Source of the DNA: HGM04593 sp045634305
GTDB taxonomy: Bacteria > Bacteroidota > Bacteroidia > Bacteroidales > Bacteroidaceae
Assembly: GCA_045634305.1 (NCBI GenBank)
Contig: JAZQZZ010000042.1
Span: forward strand, 1 to 30,786
Direction: 5' to 3'
DNA length: 30,786 nt
Under the pieces are notes generated by a model. The model was not told the DNA's origin. It searched no databases and saw only the letters and a program-made list of their open reading frames with translations. Each line of letters opens with the position of its first letter. Within the stretch, counting starts at the first letter, position 1. Shown here piece after piece: positions 16,141 to 22,822 of this stretch. A program made the position numbers and the translations under genes.

Positions 16141-16956
16141 TTACTTTTTTTGACGACCGGTAAAGTTGTCCATCGCGTGGAAAATTCCAACAACTTCGCC
16201 AAAGATATAATCAAAAATTGACGTAGGCAACAAAGCTTGGCAAAAACGTATGAAATGATAGCCGAAAGGTATGCCTTTGAAGTTTTTGTTACGCTCTACC
16301 GCGTTCATGATTTTCTTTGATGTCGGCTCGGGCTTCAGTATCGGGAATATGCGTGATTTCACGCCGTCGAACATTCCGGTGTTGATGAAATAAGGGGCAA
16401 TAGTGGTGAAACGTACCTTGCTTTTCATCTGCTTGAGTTCAATGCGCACGCTGTCGCTCCATCCTATTATCGCCCATTTGCTGGCAGCATATACCGACAT
16501 GCGAGGATTTGAAATCATACCTGCAGCCGATGCAATGTTGCAAATGTGGCCATGGTTGCGTTCAATCATTCCGGGTAGGAACTGCTGTGCAATTACCATT
16601 GGGGCTGTGGTGTTTATATTAATTGTGCGCTCAATGTCGCGTATGCTCTGCTTGTCGAATGTCTCGTTGTTGGCAACAATGCCGGCGTTGTTTATCAGAA
16701 TGTCAACGTTGCCGCACTCTTTGATGGTCAGTGCAGCAGTCTCCTGTACCTGGCGGCTGTCCGAGACATCGACTTTGTAGCCTTTTACATTGCCAAGTTG
16801 CTTGTACTCTTCGATGGTACTTGCAATGCTTGCCTCGTTTATATCCCAGATGATAAGAGATTTTGCACCCCTTTCCAACGCAATGTGTCCCATGATGCGG
16901 CCAATGCCCGATGCACCGCCGGTGATGAGCACATTATTACCTTTAATTTTGGTCAT
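16141..16956 (-). CDS. Short-chain dehydrogenase/reductase (SDR)
   Basis: The 271-residue classical SDR shows the NAD(P)-binding TGGASGIG (12-19), NNAG (89-92), a catalytic serine in IASAAG (Ser143) and YAASK (Tyr156, Lys160). Asp38 at the end of the second strand (IIWDIN) suggests a preference for NAD(H). The overall pattern, with a C-terminal hydrophobic segment (FIRFCQALLPTSIFDYIFG), resembles the SDR16C/retinol or 17-beta-hydroxysteroid dehydrogenase branch, but this is impression only. It is the first gene of the SDR-ALDH-BASS-acyltransferase-OMP operon, with a -7 element 50 nt upstream. The likely role is oxidation of an alcohol that the next enzyme takes to the acid. Confidence 0.9.
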   Translation of the reverse strand: MTKIKGNNVLITGGASGIGRIMGHIALERGAKSLIIWDINEASIASTIEEYKQLGNVKGYKVDVSDSRQVQETAALTIKECGNVDILINNAGIVANNETFDKQSIRDIERTININTTAPMVIAQQFLPGMIERNHGHICNIASAAGMISNPRMSVYAASKWAIIGWSDSVRIELKQMKSKVRFTTIAPYFINTGMFDGVKSRIFPILKPEPTSKKIMNAVERNKNFKGIPFGYHFIRFCQALLPTSIFDYIFGEVVGIFHAMDNFTGRQKK

Positions 16957-17005
16957 AATTTGATTTGTTTGGTGTAATTTTTGTACTTTTATTCTTTTTG
17001 GCGTG

Positions 17006-17013
17006 CAAAAGTA
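17006..17013 (-). promoter_or_regulatory. -7 promoter element for the SDR operon
   Basis: Minus-strand TACTTTTG matches TAnnTTTG exactly and lies 50 nt before the SDR start codon at 16956. No TTTG is seen at the -33 distance. The rest of 16957-17127 is AT-rich with no other clear signal and no obvious terminator for the upstream channel gene. Confidence 0.45.
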
Positions 17014-17127
17014 GTAAAAAAGTACTTAAAGATGTTGTCCTTTTTCTGCACAATATATGTCTTTTTGTGAAAAATTTGTTAAAAGGTGAATGTTTTGAAA
17101 AAGAATGATAATTTTTAAGCCTTCATT

Positions 17128-18456
17128 TCACTTTATTGTCTTGTACGGCATTCCGTCAATGCGATCAAGCGGGTACTGACCTTCAAGCAAACCGCTGATG
17201 ACAGTGTCGCGTGCGCCCGCTGTCTGGAAGGGGTATAGCTCAAAGAGCGGCAACATTGATGCAAAGTGTTCCATAATTTCCGATTGAATGCTTTCATATG
17301 CAATCCATTCGGTTGTAGTGGTGAAGCAGTAGAACTGTATGGGTAGTCCGTTGCCATTGGGCTCCAGTGTACGCACCATTATTGTCATGTCATTGTGTAT
17401 GAAAGGGTGACGGTGAAGGTATATGTCGGCATAAGCACGGAACAGTCCGGCATTGGTGTCTATGGTACCGTTGGTGAGTCCGTCGGGGTTCGATGTGTTG
17501 GCTGTCCTGCCGTTGAGCAGCTGTTCTCTTTTGCGCGATATGTAGTCGGAGAGCTCTTCGTCGAGCATGCTTATACGCTGCAGGAGTGCCTCGCTACAGG
17601 GCTTTATAGTGTCGAGCTTTATGGTGTAGCCGCGTGCTATGCGCCGTCCGCCACTCTCACTCATGCCGCGCCAGTTGGTGAAGCTCTGGTTTATTAATGT
17701 ATAGGGTGGAATGGTGGCAATGGTGTTGTCCCAATTGCGGACCTTTACTATTGTAAGTGATATATCTATTACGTTGCCGTTGATGTTGGTGCCCGGAATC
17801 TCAATCCAGTCACCCAGGCGCACCATGTCGTTTTCCAACAACAGAAAACCGCCTACAAAACCCATGATGCTGTCCTTGGCAATGAGCATGAGCACGGCTG
17901 CAAATGCTCCCAAACCTCCAATGAGGTAGAGAGGTGATTTGTTGGTGAGTATTGATATGATTACAATGGCGGCGACAAGAATTACAATTATTTTTCCCAC
18001 TTGTATGAATCCCTTTACCGGCCTGTCGTGGAACTTGCTGTTGTTGAAGGCCGAATCGCCCAATGCACCAAGCACGGCAATGGTTGCCATAACCATTGCA
18101 ATAACGTAGTAAATCGACACGGCAATCCCTATGTAGTGCAGCGCAACGCTGCCACCGGTGACGGTTAACGGCAACAGAGCGTCCATGGTTATGGGTACAA
18201 GCAGATGAGAAACCTTGCGCAATCGGTTTGTCTTGAGCATCTGCGTGAGAAAATTGTATTGTTTGCGCTTGACAATGCGTTTTATGGCAAAGAACAATAC
18301 GCGGTAGCTTATTTCCATCATGACAACGGCAACGATGATGACGATGGCTGATAGTATCAGCGCGTCATATTCTTCAATGGCTTTGTCGGAAAGCCCAACG
18401 TGTATCAACAACTCCTTTACCTTATCATATATATAGTTTGTAATGGTCGCTTGCAT
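17128..18456 (-). CDS. YbdG-like small-conductance mechanosensitive ion channel (MscS family)
   Basis: From the ATG at 18456 the product is 442 residues. It has four or five hydrophobic segments (about 31-58, 85-105, 110-132, 150-172, 176-205), the last being the pore helix LIGGLGAFAAVLMLIAKD. The MscS beta domain follows with MVRLGDWIEIPG (211-222), and TIVKVRNWDNTIATIPPY (235-252). NWRGMSESGGRRIARG (261-276) closely resembles E. coli YbdG. The channel would open under hypo-osmotic membrane tension. The frame runs upstream to 18876, but that extension is cysteine/histidine-rich, lacks membrane features and overlaps the thioesterase gene on the other strand, so it is rejected. It is a single gene divergent from the thioesterase. 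Confidence 0.93.
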   Translation of the reverse strand: MQATITNYIYDKVKELLIHVGLSDKAIEEYDALILSAIVIIVAVVMMEISYRVLFFAIKRIVKRKQYNFLTQMLKTNRLRKVSHLLVPITMDALLPLTVTGGSVALHYIGIAVSIYYVIAMVMATIAVLGALGDSAFNNSKFHDRPVKGFIQVGKIIVILVAAIVIISILTNKSPLYLIGGLGAFAAVLMLIAKDSIMGFVGGFLLLENDMVRLGDWIEIPGTNINGNVIDISLTIVKVRNWDNTIATIPPYTLINQSFTNWRGMSESGGRRIARGYTIKLDTIKPCSEALLQRISMLDEELSDYISRKREQLLNGRTANTSNPDGLTNGTIDTNAGLFRAYADIYLHRHPFIHNDMTIMVRTLEPNGNGLPIQFYCFTTTTEWIAYESIQSEIMEHFASMLPLFELYPFQTAGARDTVISGLLEGQYPLDRIDGMPYKTIK

Positions 18457-18549
18457 GGTTTTTGCATTAATAACAAAAAAGCATTCTGCTTTGCTGTCGG
18501 GAAACAGTGATTTTTGTATATTCGCGGTGAATAAATCAAAAACAAGACT

Positions 18550-18924
18550 ATGCCAAAGATTGGAATGACATTTACAAGTGAGACGCTTGTTGCACTGTCG
18601 AACTGTGCCGTGACAATGGGGTCGGGCGACCTTGAGGTTTTTGCAACGCCTGCAATGGTTGCACTGATGGAGAATGCTGCTATGAATGCTGTTGCTGCTG
18701 CTTTGCCTCAGGGGGCAACAACCGTGGGTGCAGAGATGAATACCACGCACATAAAGCCGTCGGCAATCGGTGCAAAGGTGCAGGCTACAGCAACGCTCAC
18801 AGCTGTCGAGGGACGTAAACTGACATTTGCCGTTGAGGCGGCCGATGAGGCCGGTGTGATAGGCCGGGGAATCCACGTGCGTTTTATTGTAGACAAGGAG
18901 CGCTTTATGGCAAAATTGGGATAA
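18550..18924 (+). CDS. Hotdog-fold acyl-CoA thioesterase, FlK (fluoroacetyl-CoA thioesterase)-like
   Basis: The 124-residue protein is a single hotdog domain. VFATPAMVALMENAAM (30-45) carries a threonine (Thr33) and a glutamate (Glu41), and TTHIKPS (65-71) carries His67. The spacing of these three residues (8 and 26) equals that of the Thr42/Glu50/His76 triad in Streptomyces FlK. The C-terminal VEGRKLTFAVEAADEAG and HVRFIVDKERF segments also fit the family. Most FlK relatives in non-producers act on other small acyl-CoAs, so fluoroacetate detoxification is not implied. The gene is divergent from the mechanosensitive channel with a 93-nt gap, and is followed by a lipoprotein gene 121 nt away. 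Confidence 0.85.
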   Translation: MPKIGMTFTSETLVALSNCAVTMGSGDLEVFATPAMVALMENAAMNAVAAALPQGATTVGAEMNTTHIKPSAIGAKVQATATLTAVEGRKLTFAVEAADEAGVIGRGIHVRFIVDKERFMAKLG

Positions 18925-19045
18925 TTCAATCTTTTTTCATTTTTTTTGCTGTCGGTTGTTACAAATTGACTTTTCATTCGTCTTAATAGTAAAAGAGCAT
19001 TATTATGAAGTTTGTGTGGATGTCTATTTAAAAAGAATCGATTGT

Positions 19046-19447
19046 ATGAAGAAGATTTTACTATGTTTGCCACTGTCGGTTTCAATGTTTGCGGTGTCGT
19101 GTTCTACGCTTGCCGAAAGGTCAATAAAGGAGCTTGAGGGCATTGTTGTGGAAGTTGAGAACGGTTGTGTAGATACCGAGGAGGAATTCGAGAATGTGTT
19201 GCAGAGTGTTGAATCGTTGAATGATAAATATAAGGATGTTGAATATACCCCCGAACAACAACGCGAGGTTGATGCTTTGAACATGAGGCTTTCCGAAGCA
19301 TTGTCCGAACAGTTTGTCGCGCAGTTGGGAGATGCTTTCTTAGGTCTTATGAACGGAATGGTAAATGGCATGACCGGTTTCGCTGACTGTATGCAGGAAC
19401 TTGTTGATGATATCCAGGTAATGGCAGACGAAATAGAGAATATGTAA
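19046..19447 (+). CDS. Small helical lipoprotein of unknown function
   Basis: From the ATG at 19046 the product is 133 residues, starting MKKILLCLPLSVSMFAVSC, a lipoprotein signal with the lipidated cysteine at residue 19. The mature part is acidic and mostly helical (for example KELEGIVVEVENGC and EEFENVLQSVESLNDKYKDVEY), ending in a glycine/methionine-containing segment, LGDAFLGLMNGMVNGMTGF, and a final acidic helix. I do not recognise a family. The open frame continues upstream to 18956, but only the inner start gives a signal peptide. It has its own rho-independent terminator at 19471-19512. The 121 nt before it are T-rich with no convincing promoter match. Confidence 0.75.
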   Translation: MKKILLCLPLSVSMFAVSCSTLAERSIKELEGIVVEVENGCVDTEEEFENVLQSVESLNDKYKDVEYTPEQQREVDALNMRLSEALSEQFVAQLGDAFLGLMNGMVNGMTGFADCMQELVDDIQVMADEIENM

Positions 19448-19470
19448 AACTCCGCTACTTTATTTGATGT

Positions 19471-19512
19471 AAAAAGCAAAAGCCCTAAAATTTTAGGGTT
19501 TTTGCTTTTTTT
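19471..19512 (+). terminator. Rho-independent terminator after the small lipoprotein
   Basis: AAAAAGCAAAAGCCCTAAAA (19471-19490) pairs with 19491-19510 in a nearly perfect palindrome, with one G-T pair, ending in a run of T. The core GCCCTAAAATTTTAGGGT gives the stem, and flanking A and T tracts make it work in either direction. Confidence 0.8.
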
Positions 19513-19556
19513 AACATATTCGGCAAAACATTAGGCTTAAATTTAATGTTTAAATT

Positions 19557-19710
19557 ATGCAAGTCACCGGAAACCGCTTCGGGATATGTGAATATCTTGC
19601 AGCAAATCAGTTAATACACCCGGTGACTTGCATAGTAGTTTTGTCGTGTTTTATTTTGTGTTTGTGTTTAGGTTGCCCTCTGATGTGAATCACGGGGCAA
19701 CCGCTTTTTT
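19557..19710 (+). ncRNA. Candidate small RNA with terminator hairpin
   Basis: The stretch holds a 14-bp closing helix, ATGCAAGTCACCGG (19557-19570) with CCGGTGACTTGCAT (19620-19633), around a 49-nt loop. Inside the loop is a hairpin GATAT-gtga-ATATC (19583-19596). After a T/G-rich linker comes GGTTGCCC (19671-19678) paired with GGGCAACC (19695-19702), with an inner TGAT-gtga-ATCA helix, then GCTTTTTT. This is a classical plus-strand terminator. The upstream lipoprotein already has a terminator, and no gene on the plus strand lies between, so this one must serve another transcript. Both tips are GTGA (GNRA) loops. No promoter of the usual type was found, which weakens the case. A 77-bp inverted-repeat element plus a chance hairpin is the alternative. 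Confidence 0.45.
19671..19710 (+). terminator. Rho-independent terminator before the 3' end of ispE
   Basis: An 8-bp helix GGTTGCCC/GGGCAACC, a 2x2 internal loop and a 4-bp helix capped by GTGA are followed by GCTTTTTT. The T-run is only on the plus strand, so it terminates rightward transcription although ispE (minus) ends right there. Confidence 0.75.
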
Positions 19711-20542
19711 AGTCTATCTTCTTGCACCGGCAGAACATTCCCGGGAATAGTGCTTTAATCTTTTCAATATCCTGTTCTTCCTTGAATATTCCGAAGAATG
19801 ACGAGCCGCTGCCCGACATTGAGGCATACACAGCTCCCATTGCATAGAGCTGTTCCTTTATCTTTCGCATTGCGGGGTGCTTGGCGAAGATGCTCCTCTC
19901 GAAATCGTTCTTCATTGCATCTTTCCACTCGTGGATGGGGCGCTGCGCAATCTCTGTCAATGGCTTTTCTGGCTTTTGAGGAGTCACAAGAGCGTAGGCA
20001 TCCTTTGTAGATACATGGATCTCGGGTTTTACAAGTACAAGATGATAGCCGCTGATGCTGCAAGGGGTTGGCGAGAGTATATCGCCGATACCTGTTGCAT
20101 AGGCCGGTGTGTTGTCAATGAAGAATGCGCAGTCGGCACCGATGCGTGAGGCATAGCCGCGCAGCTGCCCGGCTGTGAGCCCGAGGTCGGCAATGTCGTT
20201 GAGCATCTTAAGGGCAAAGGCTGCATCGGCACTGCCGCCACCAAGGCCTGCGCCTGTTGGTATGTGCTTATAGAGCGAAATGTCAACCTTTGGCAACTTG
20301 TGGTCGGCTGCAAGAGCCTTGTATGCTTTGATGACAAGGTTGTCCTCATCACTTCCCTCGAACACAGCGTTATACATTTTAAAACTGTATTCGGGTGCAT
20401 TGGGTTCTGTGGTCGGTGTTATCTCCAGAATATCGCACAGTGGGATGGGGTAGAACACGGTCTCAAGGTTGTGGTATCCGTCGGGGCGTTTCTCGACGAT
20501 GTCGAGTCCGAGGTTTATCTTTGCATTAGGGAATGTTATCAT
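19709..20542 (-). CDS. ispE: 4-diphosphocytidyl-2-C-methyl-D-erythritol kinase
   Basis: The 277-residue GHMP kinase phosphorylates CDP-methylerythritol in the MEP pathway to isoprenoids. The N-terminal FPNAKINLGLDIVEKRPDGY (4-23) contains the substrate-contacting lysine (Lys8). The GHMP ATP-binding loop is PTGAGLGGGSADAA (95-108), and the conserved aspartate lies in RIGADCAFFID (Asp137). MSGSGSSFFGIF near the C-terminus is the third GHMP motif. Length and start are standard. The gene is alone on the minus strand, divergent from dnaB, with about 158 nt between them. Isoprenoids made here would also feed the menaquinone whose last step is menG in this window. Confidence 0.97.
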   Translation of the reverse strand: MITFPNAKINLGLDIVEKRPDGYHNLETVFYPIPLCDILEITPTTEPNAPEYSFKMYNAVFEGSDEDNLVIKAYKALAADHKLPKVDISLYKHIPTGAGLGGGSADAAFALKMLNDIADLGLTAGQLRGYASRIGADCAFFIDNTPAYATGIGDILSPTPCSISGYHLVLVKPEIHVSTKDAYALVTPQKPEKPLTEIAQRPIHEWKDAMKNDFERSIFAKHPAMRKIKEQLYAMGAVYASMSGSGSSFFGIFKEEQDIEKIKALFPGMFCRCKKID

Positions 20543-20634
20543 TTGGATGTTCTGTTTATCAGCCGTAAAGGTAATACTTTTTTTCTTGCCGTTGATAACT
20601 TGCTCTGTTTTGTTGAAAAAGGTTATTGCGTTTG

Positions 20635-20666
20635 TTGCTTTATTTGTGCAGTTGTGTGTATCTTCG
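20635..20666 (+). promoter_or_regulatory. Possible promoter for dnaB
   Basis: TTGC (20635-20638), a 20-nt spacer and TATCTTCG (20659-20666) resemble the Bacteroidetes promoter; the -7 element has one mismatch and the -33 element is poor. The same TATCTTCG element is seen before phoH and, on the minus strand, before trpS (26932-26925). Confidence 0.4.
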
Positions 20667-20700
20667 CAGTCGGAATTTAAGATGCAGTTCCAGAATGATT

Positions 20701-22281
20701 ATGGAAGATACAAATACACCAAAGAGAAGGGCACCCCGACGTCAGGCTGCCGATACTACACCAAGGTTGAGTGATTATGGACATGTTCAGCCCCAGGCTC
20801 TTGAGTTTGAGGAGGCTGTGCTTGGTGCATTGATGATTGACAGTGATGCCATAGGACGTTTGGGCGGAATGCTCAAGCCCGAATCGTTCTACGACAAGCG
20901 TAACCAGTTGCTCTTTGAGGCCATACAACAGATGGACCTCAACGACCGTCCTGTGGACATCCTCACAGTGACAGAGTTCCTGCGTAGCAAGGGAACACTG
21001 GATGAGGTGGGCGGCCCTGTTTATGTGGCACAGCTCACAAGCAAGGTGGTGTCATCTGTAAATATTGAGTATCATGCCAATATCATTGCACAGAAGAAGC
21101 TTGCGCGTGACCTCATACGCTTTACCAGCAAGACACAGACGCAGGCTTTCGACGAGACACAGGATATCGACGAACTGATGCAGCAGGCCGAGTCGGAGTT
21201 GTTCGAGATTTCGGGCAGCAAGATGAAGAAGGATTACACGCAGATTAATCCTGTTATCCGTCAGGCCTATGACCAGATTATCACAGCTTCAAAGAATACC
21301 AGCGGTATCAGTGGTTTGAGCACAGGTTATCATCGTTTGGACAAGGTCCTTTCGGGATGGCAACCTACCGACCTCATTATTCTTGCAGCACGTCCAGCTA
21401 TGGGTAAAACGGCTTTTGCGCTTTCGCTCGTGCGTAACATGGCCATTGACCAGGGCATCCCTTGCGGTATGTTCTCGCTTGAGATGGGTAACGTGCAGCT
21501 TGTGCAGCGTCTCATCTGTAACGTATGTCAGATTCCGGGTGACAAAATCCGTAGCGGTCAGTTGGAACGCTATGAGTGGGGACAGCTTGACAGCAAGATT
21601 GTTGCTCTTGAGAATGCACCTCTTTATATTGATGATACCCCGCAGCTATCAGTGTTTGAGCTACGTTCAAAGGCTCGCCGCATGGTGCGCGAGCATGGCG
21701 TTAAGATGATTTTCATCGACTACCTGCAGCTGATGACCGCGAATACAGGAAAGGGTAGCCGCCAGGAGGAAATCAGTACCATTTCGCGTGCGCTCAAGGG
21801 ATTGGCCAAGGAGTTGAACATACCAATCATGGCGCTCAGTCAGTTGAACCGTAATGTCGAAGGTCGTGAAGGTCTTGAGGGTAAGCGTCCGCAGCTGAGT
21901 GACCTCCGTGAGTCGGGAGCCATTGAGCAGGATGCCGATATCGTAATGTTCGTTAACCGCCCCGAGTACTTCCACATCTACAAGGATGGCGATTTCGACT
22001 GGCGCGGTAAGGCCGAAATTATTATTGCAAAACACCGTAACGGTGGACTTGACAATGTGCCTTTGTTGTTCCGTAAGGAGTATGCCCGTTTCATGAACCT
22101 TGATGACGAGACGCTTGCACCGCCTCCGGGTGATATGCCTGTGATGCGCGGCTCAAAGATGAATGTCTCTGTTCCATCGGAGCCTGAATATATACCTGAT
22201 ATTCCGGACTATCTGCAGAACCAGGATGCGCAGATGATGCCTCCCGGCCTGCAAGGTGGCGGCAATGATGTGCCGTTCTGA
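20701..22281 (+). CDS. dnaB: Replicative DNA helicase DnaB
   Basis: This hexameric 5'-3' helicase unwinds the chromosome at the fork. From the ATG at 20701 it has 526 residues. The N-terminal DnaB domain is recognised by the PQALEFEEAVLGALMID segment, and the RecA-like domain by Walker A ARPAMGKTAFA, Walker B KMIFIDYLQLM and ALSQLNR. RGSKMN and later residues form a long glycine/proline tail ending in GGGNDVPF. No intein interrupts the P-loop. The frame continues upstream to 20626, with an in-frame ATG two codons earlier at 20695; the chosen start gives the usual MEDxN-type beginning, but 20695 is equally possible. A strong terminator follows at 22312-22361. Confidence 0.97.
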   Translation: MEDTNTPKRRAPRRQAADTTPRLSDYGHVQPQALEFEEAVLGALMIDSDAIGRLGGMLKPESFYDKRNQLLFEAIQQMDLNDRPVDILTVTEFLRSKGTLDEVGGPVYVAQLTSKVVSSVNIEYHANIIAQKKLARDLIRFTSKTQTQAFDETQDIDELMQQAESELFEISGSKMKKDYTQINPVIRQAYDQIITASKNTSGISGLSTGYHRLDKVLSGWQPTDLIILAARPAMGKTAFALSLVRNMAIDQGIPCGMFSLEMGNVQLVQRLICNVCQIPGDKIRSGQLERYEWGQLDSKIVALENAPLYIDDTPQLSVFELRSKARRMVREHGVKMIFIDYLQLMTANTGKGSRQEEISTISRALKGLAKELNIPIMALSQLNRNVEGREGLEGKRPQLSDLRESGAIEQDADIVMFVNRPEYFHIYKDGDFDWRGKAEIIIAKHRNGGLDNVPLLFRKEYARFMNLDDETLAPPPGDMPVMRGSKMNVSVPSEPEYIPDIPDYLQNQDAQMMPPGLQGGGNDVPF

Positions 22282-22311
22282 TTGTAAAGGTATATTCAAA
22301 TAACATAGTGC

Positions 22312-22361
22312 ATTTCTGCCAAATTCTTGTCGCAATGAAGAATTTGGCAGAAATTCTTTTT
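22312..22361 (+). terminator. Rho-independent terminator of dnaB
   Basis: Seventeen base pairs without mismatch, ATTTCTGCCAAATTCTT (22312-22328) with AAGAATTTGGCAGAAAT (22338-22354), around a 9-nt loop, followed by TCTTTTTT. Confidence 0.9.
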
Positions 22362-22379
22362 TATTCATGAAAGAATTTG

Positions 22380-22387
22380 TACTTTTG
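22380..22387 (+). promoter_or_regulatory. -7 promoter element upstream of the AAA+ gene leader
   Basis: TACTTTTG is an exact match to TAnnTTTG just after the dnaB terminator. The -33 position (about 22357-22360) has TTTT. Transcription from here would give a leader of about 430 nt before the ATG at 22823. Confidence 0.4.
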
Positions 22388-22464
22388 ACCCAAGAGTGCC
22401 TGCGGGCTGCTCACTTTCAAACGAAATCAGATTGATTGTAACAGTGAATTATCCAAAGCAAAAA

Positions 22465-22537
22465 TCAAAGAACAATGAAATGCATTTGACAGGGTCGCGT
22501 TTGCGGTCGTGTCAGACGTGATGTTCTTTGACTTTTT
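22465..22537 (+). other. Imperfect hairpin with T-tract in the AAA+ gene leader (attenuator or small-RNA end)
   Basis: Outer arms TCAAAGAACA (22465-22474) and TGTTCTTTGA (22522-22531) are exact complements. Inside, TGACA (22487-22491) pairs with TGTCA (22510-22514) and CGC-gttt-GCG (22496-22505) forms the tip. CTTTTT follows directly (22532-22537). Together with the promoter element at 22380 this could be a transcription attenuator or the end of a small RNA of about 145 nt. The rest of the gene-free stretch (22538-22822) has no recognisable gene; a 111-codon frame on the minus strand has the look of chance. Confidence 0.4.
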
Positions 22538-22822
22538 GTACCATGCCGATGATTGGAGGTCATGCATTGCTTTGTATCACAATGATGCCGGGTGATGTTC
22601 TTGTGTGCCCAATTCTGTAAGTTATGTAATATCGGCAAATAGACATTGTCTTGTTTAGACTTTCTTTCCCTGTCTTTGCAGCAGGCATTGACGGGCAAAT
22701 TTTCGTGTCCCCTAAACTCTACCGTCCGGGCAACAACAGTAGGTGTGTTGTGTGGATGTAATTCCCGGTTGCCGCTGCATGGCGGTAACCTATGATTCAT
22801 TAACCTTTTGATTGTGACAATT

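Noticed and set aside
18457..18876. N-terminal extension of the mechanosensitive channel frame to 582 residues
   Set aside because: The extra 140 residues are rich in Cys, His and Arg, overlap the thioesterase gene on the other strand, and lack membrane features; the ATG at 18456 gives a YbdG-like length.
19557..19633. 6S RNA or SRP RNA as identity of the structured stretch
   Set aside because: The single long-range helix with a 49-nt loop does not show the central bubble of 6S RNA or the SRP domain IV motif.
22465..22800. 111-codon minus-strand frame in the dnaB to AAA+ gap
   Set aside because: Rich in His, Arg, Thr and Pro with no recognisable motif and opposite to the likely leader; looks like chance in structured, non-coding DNA.
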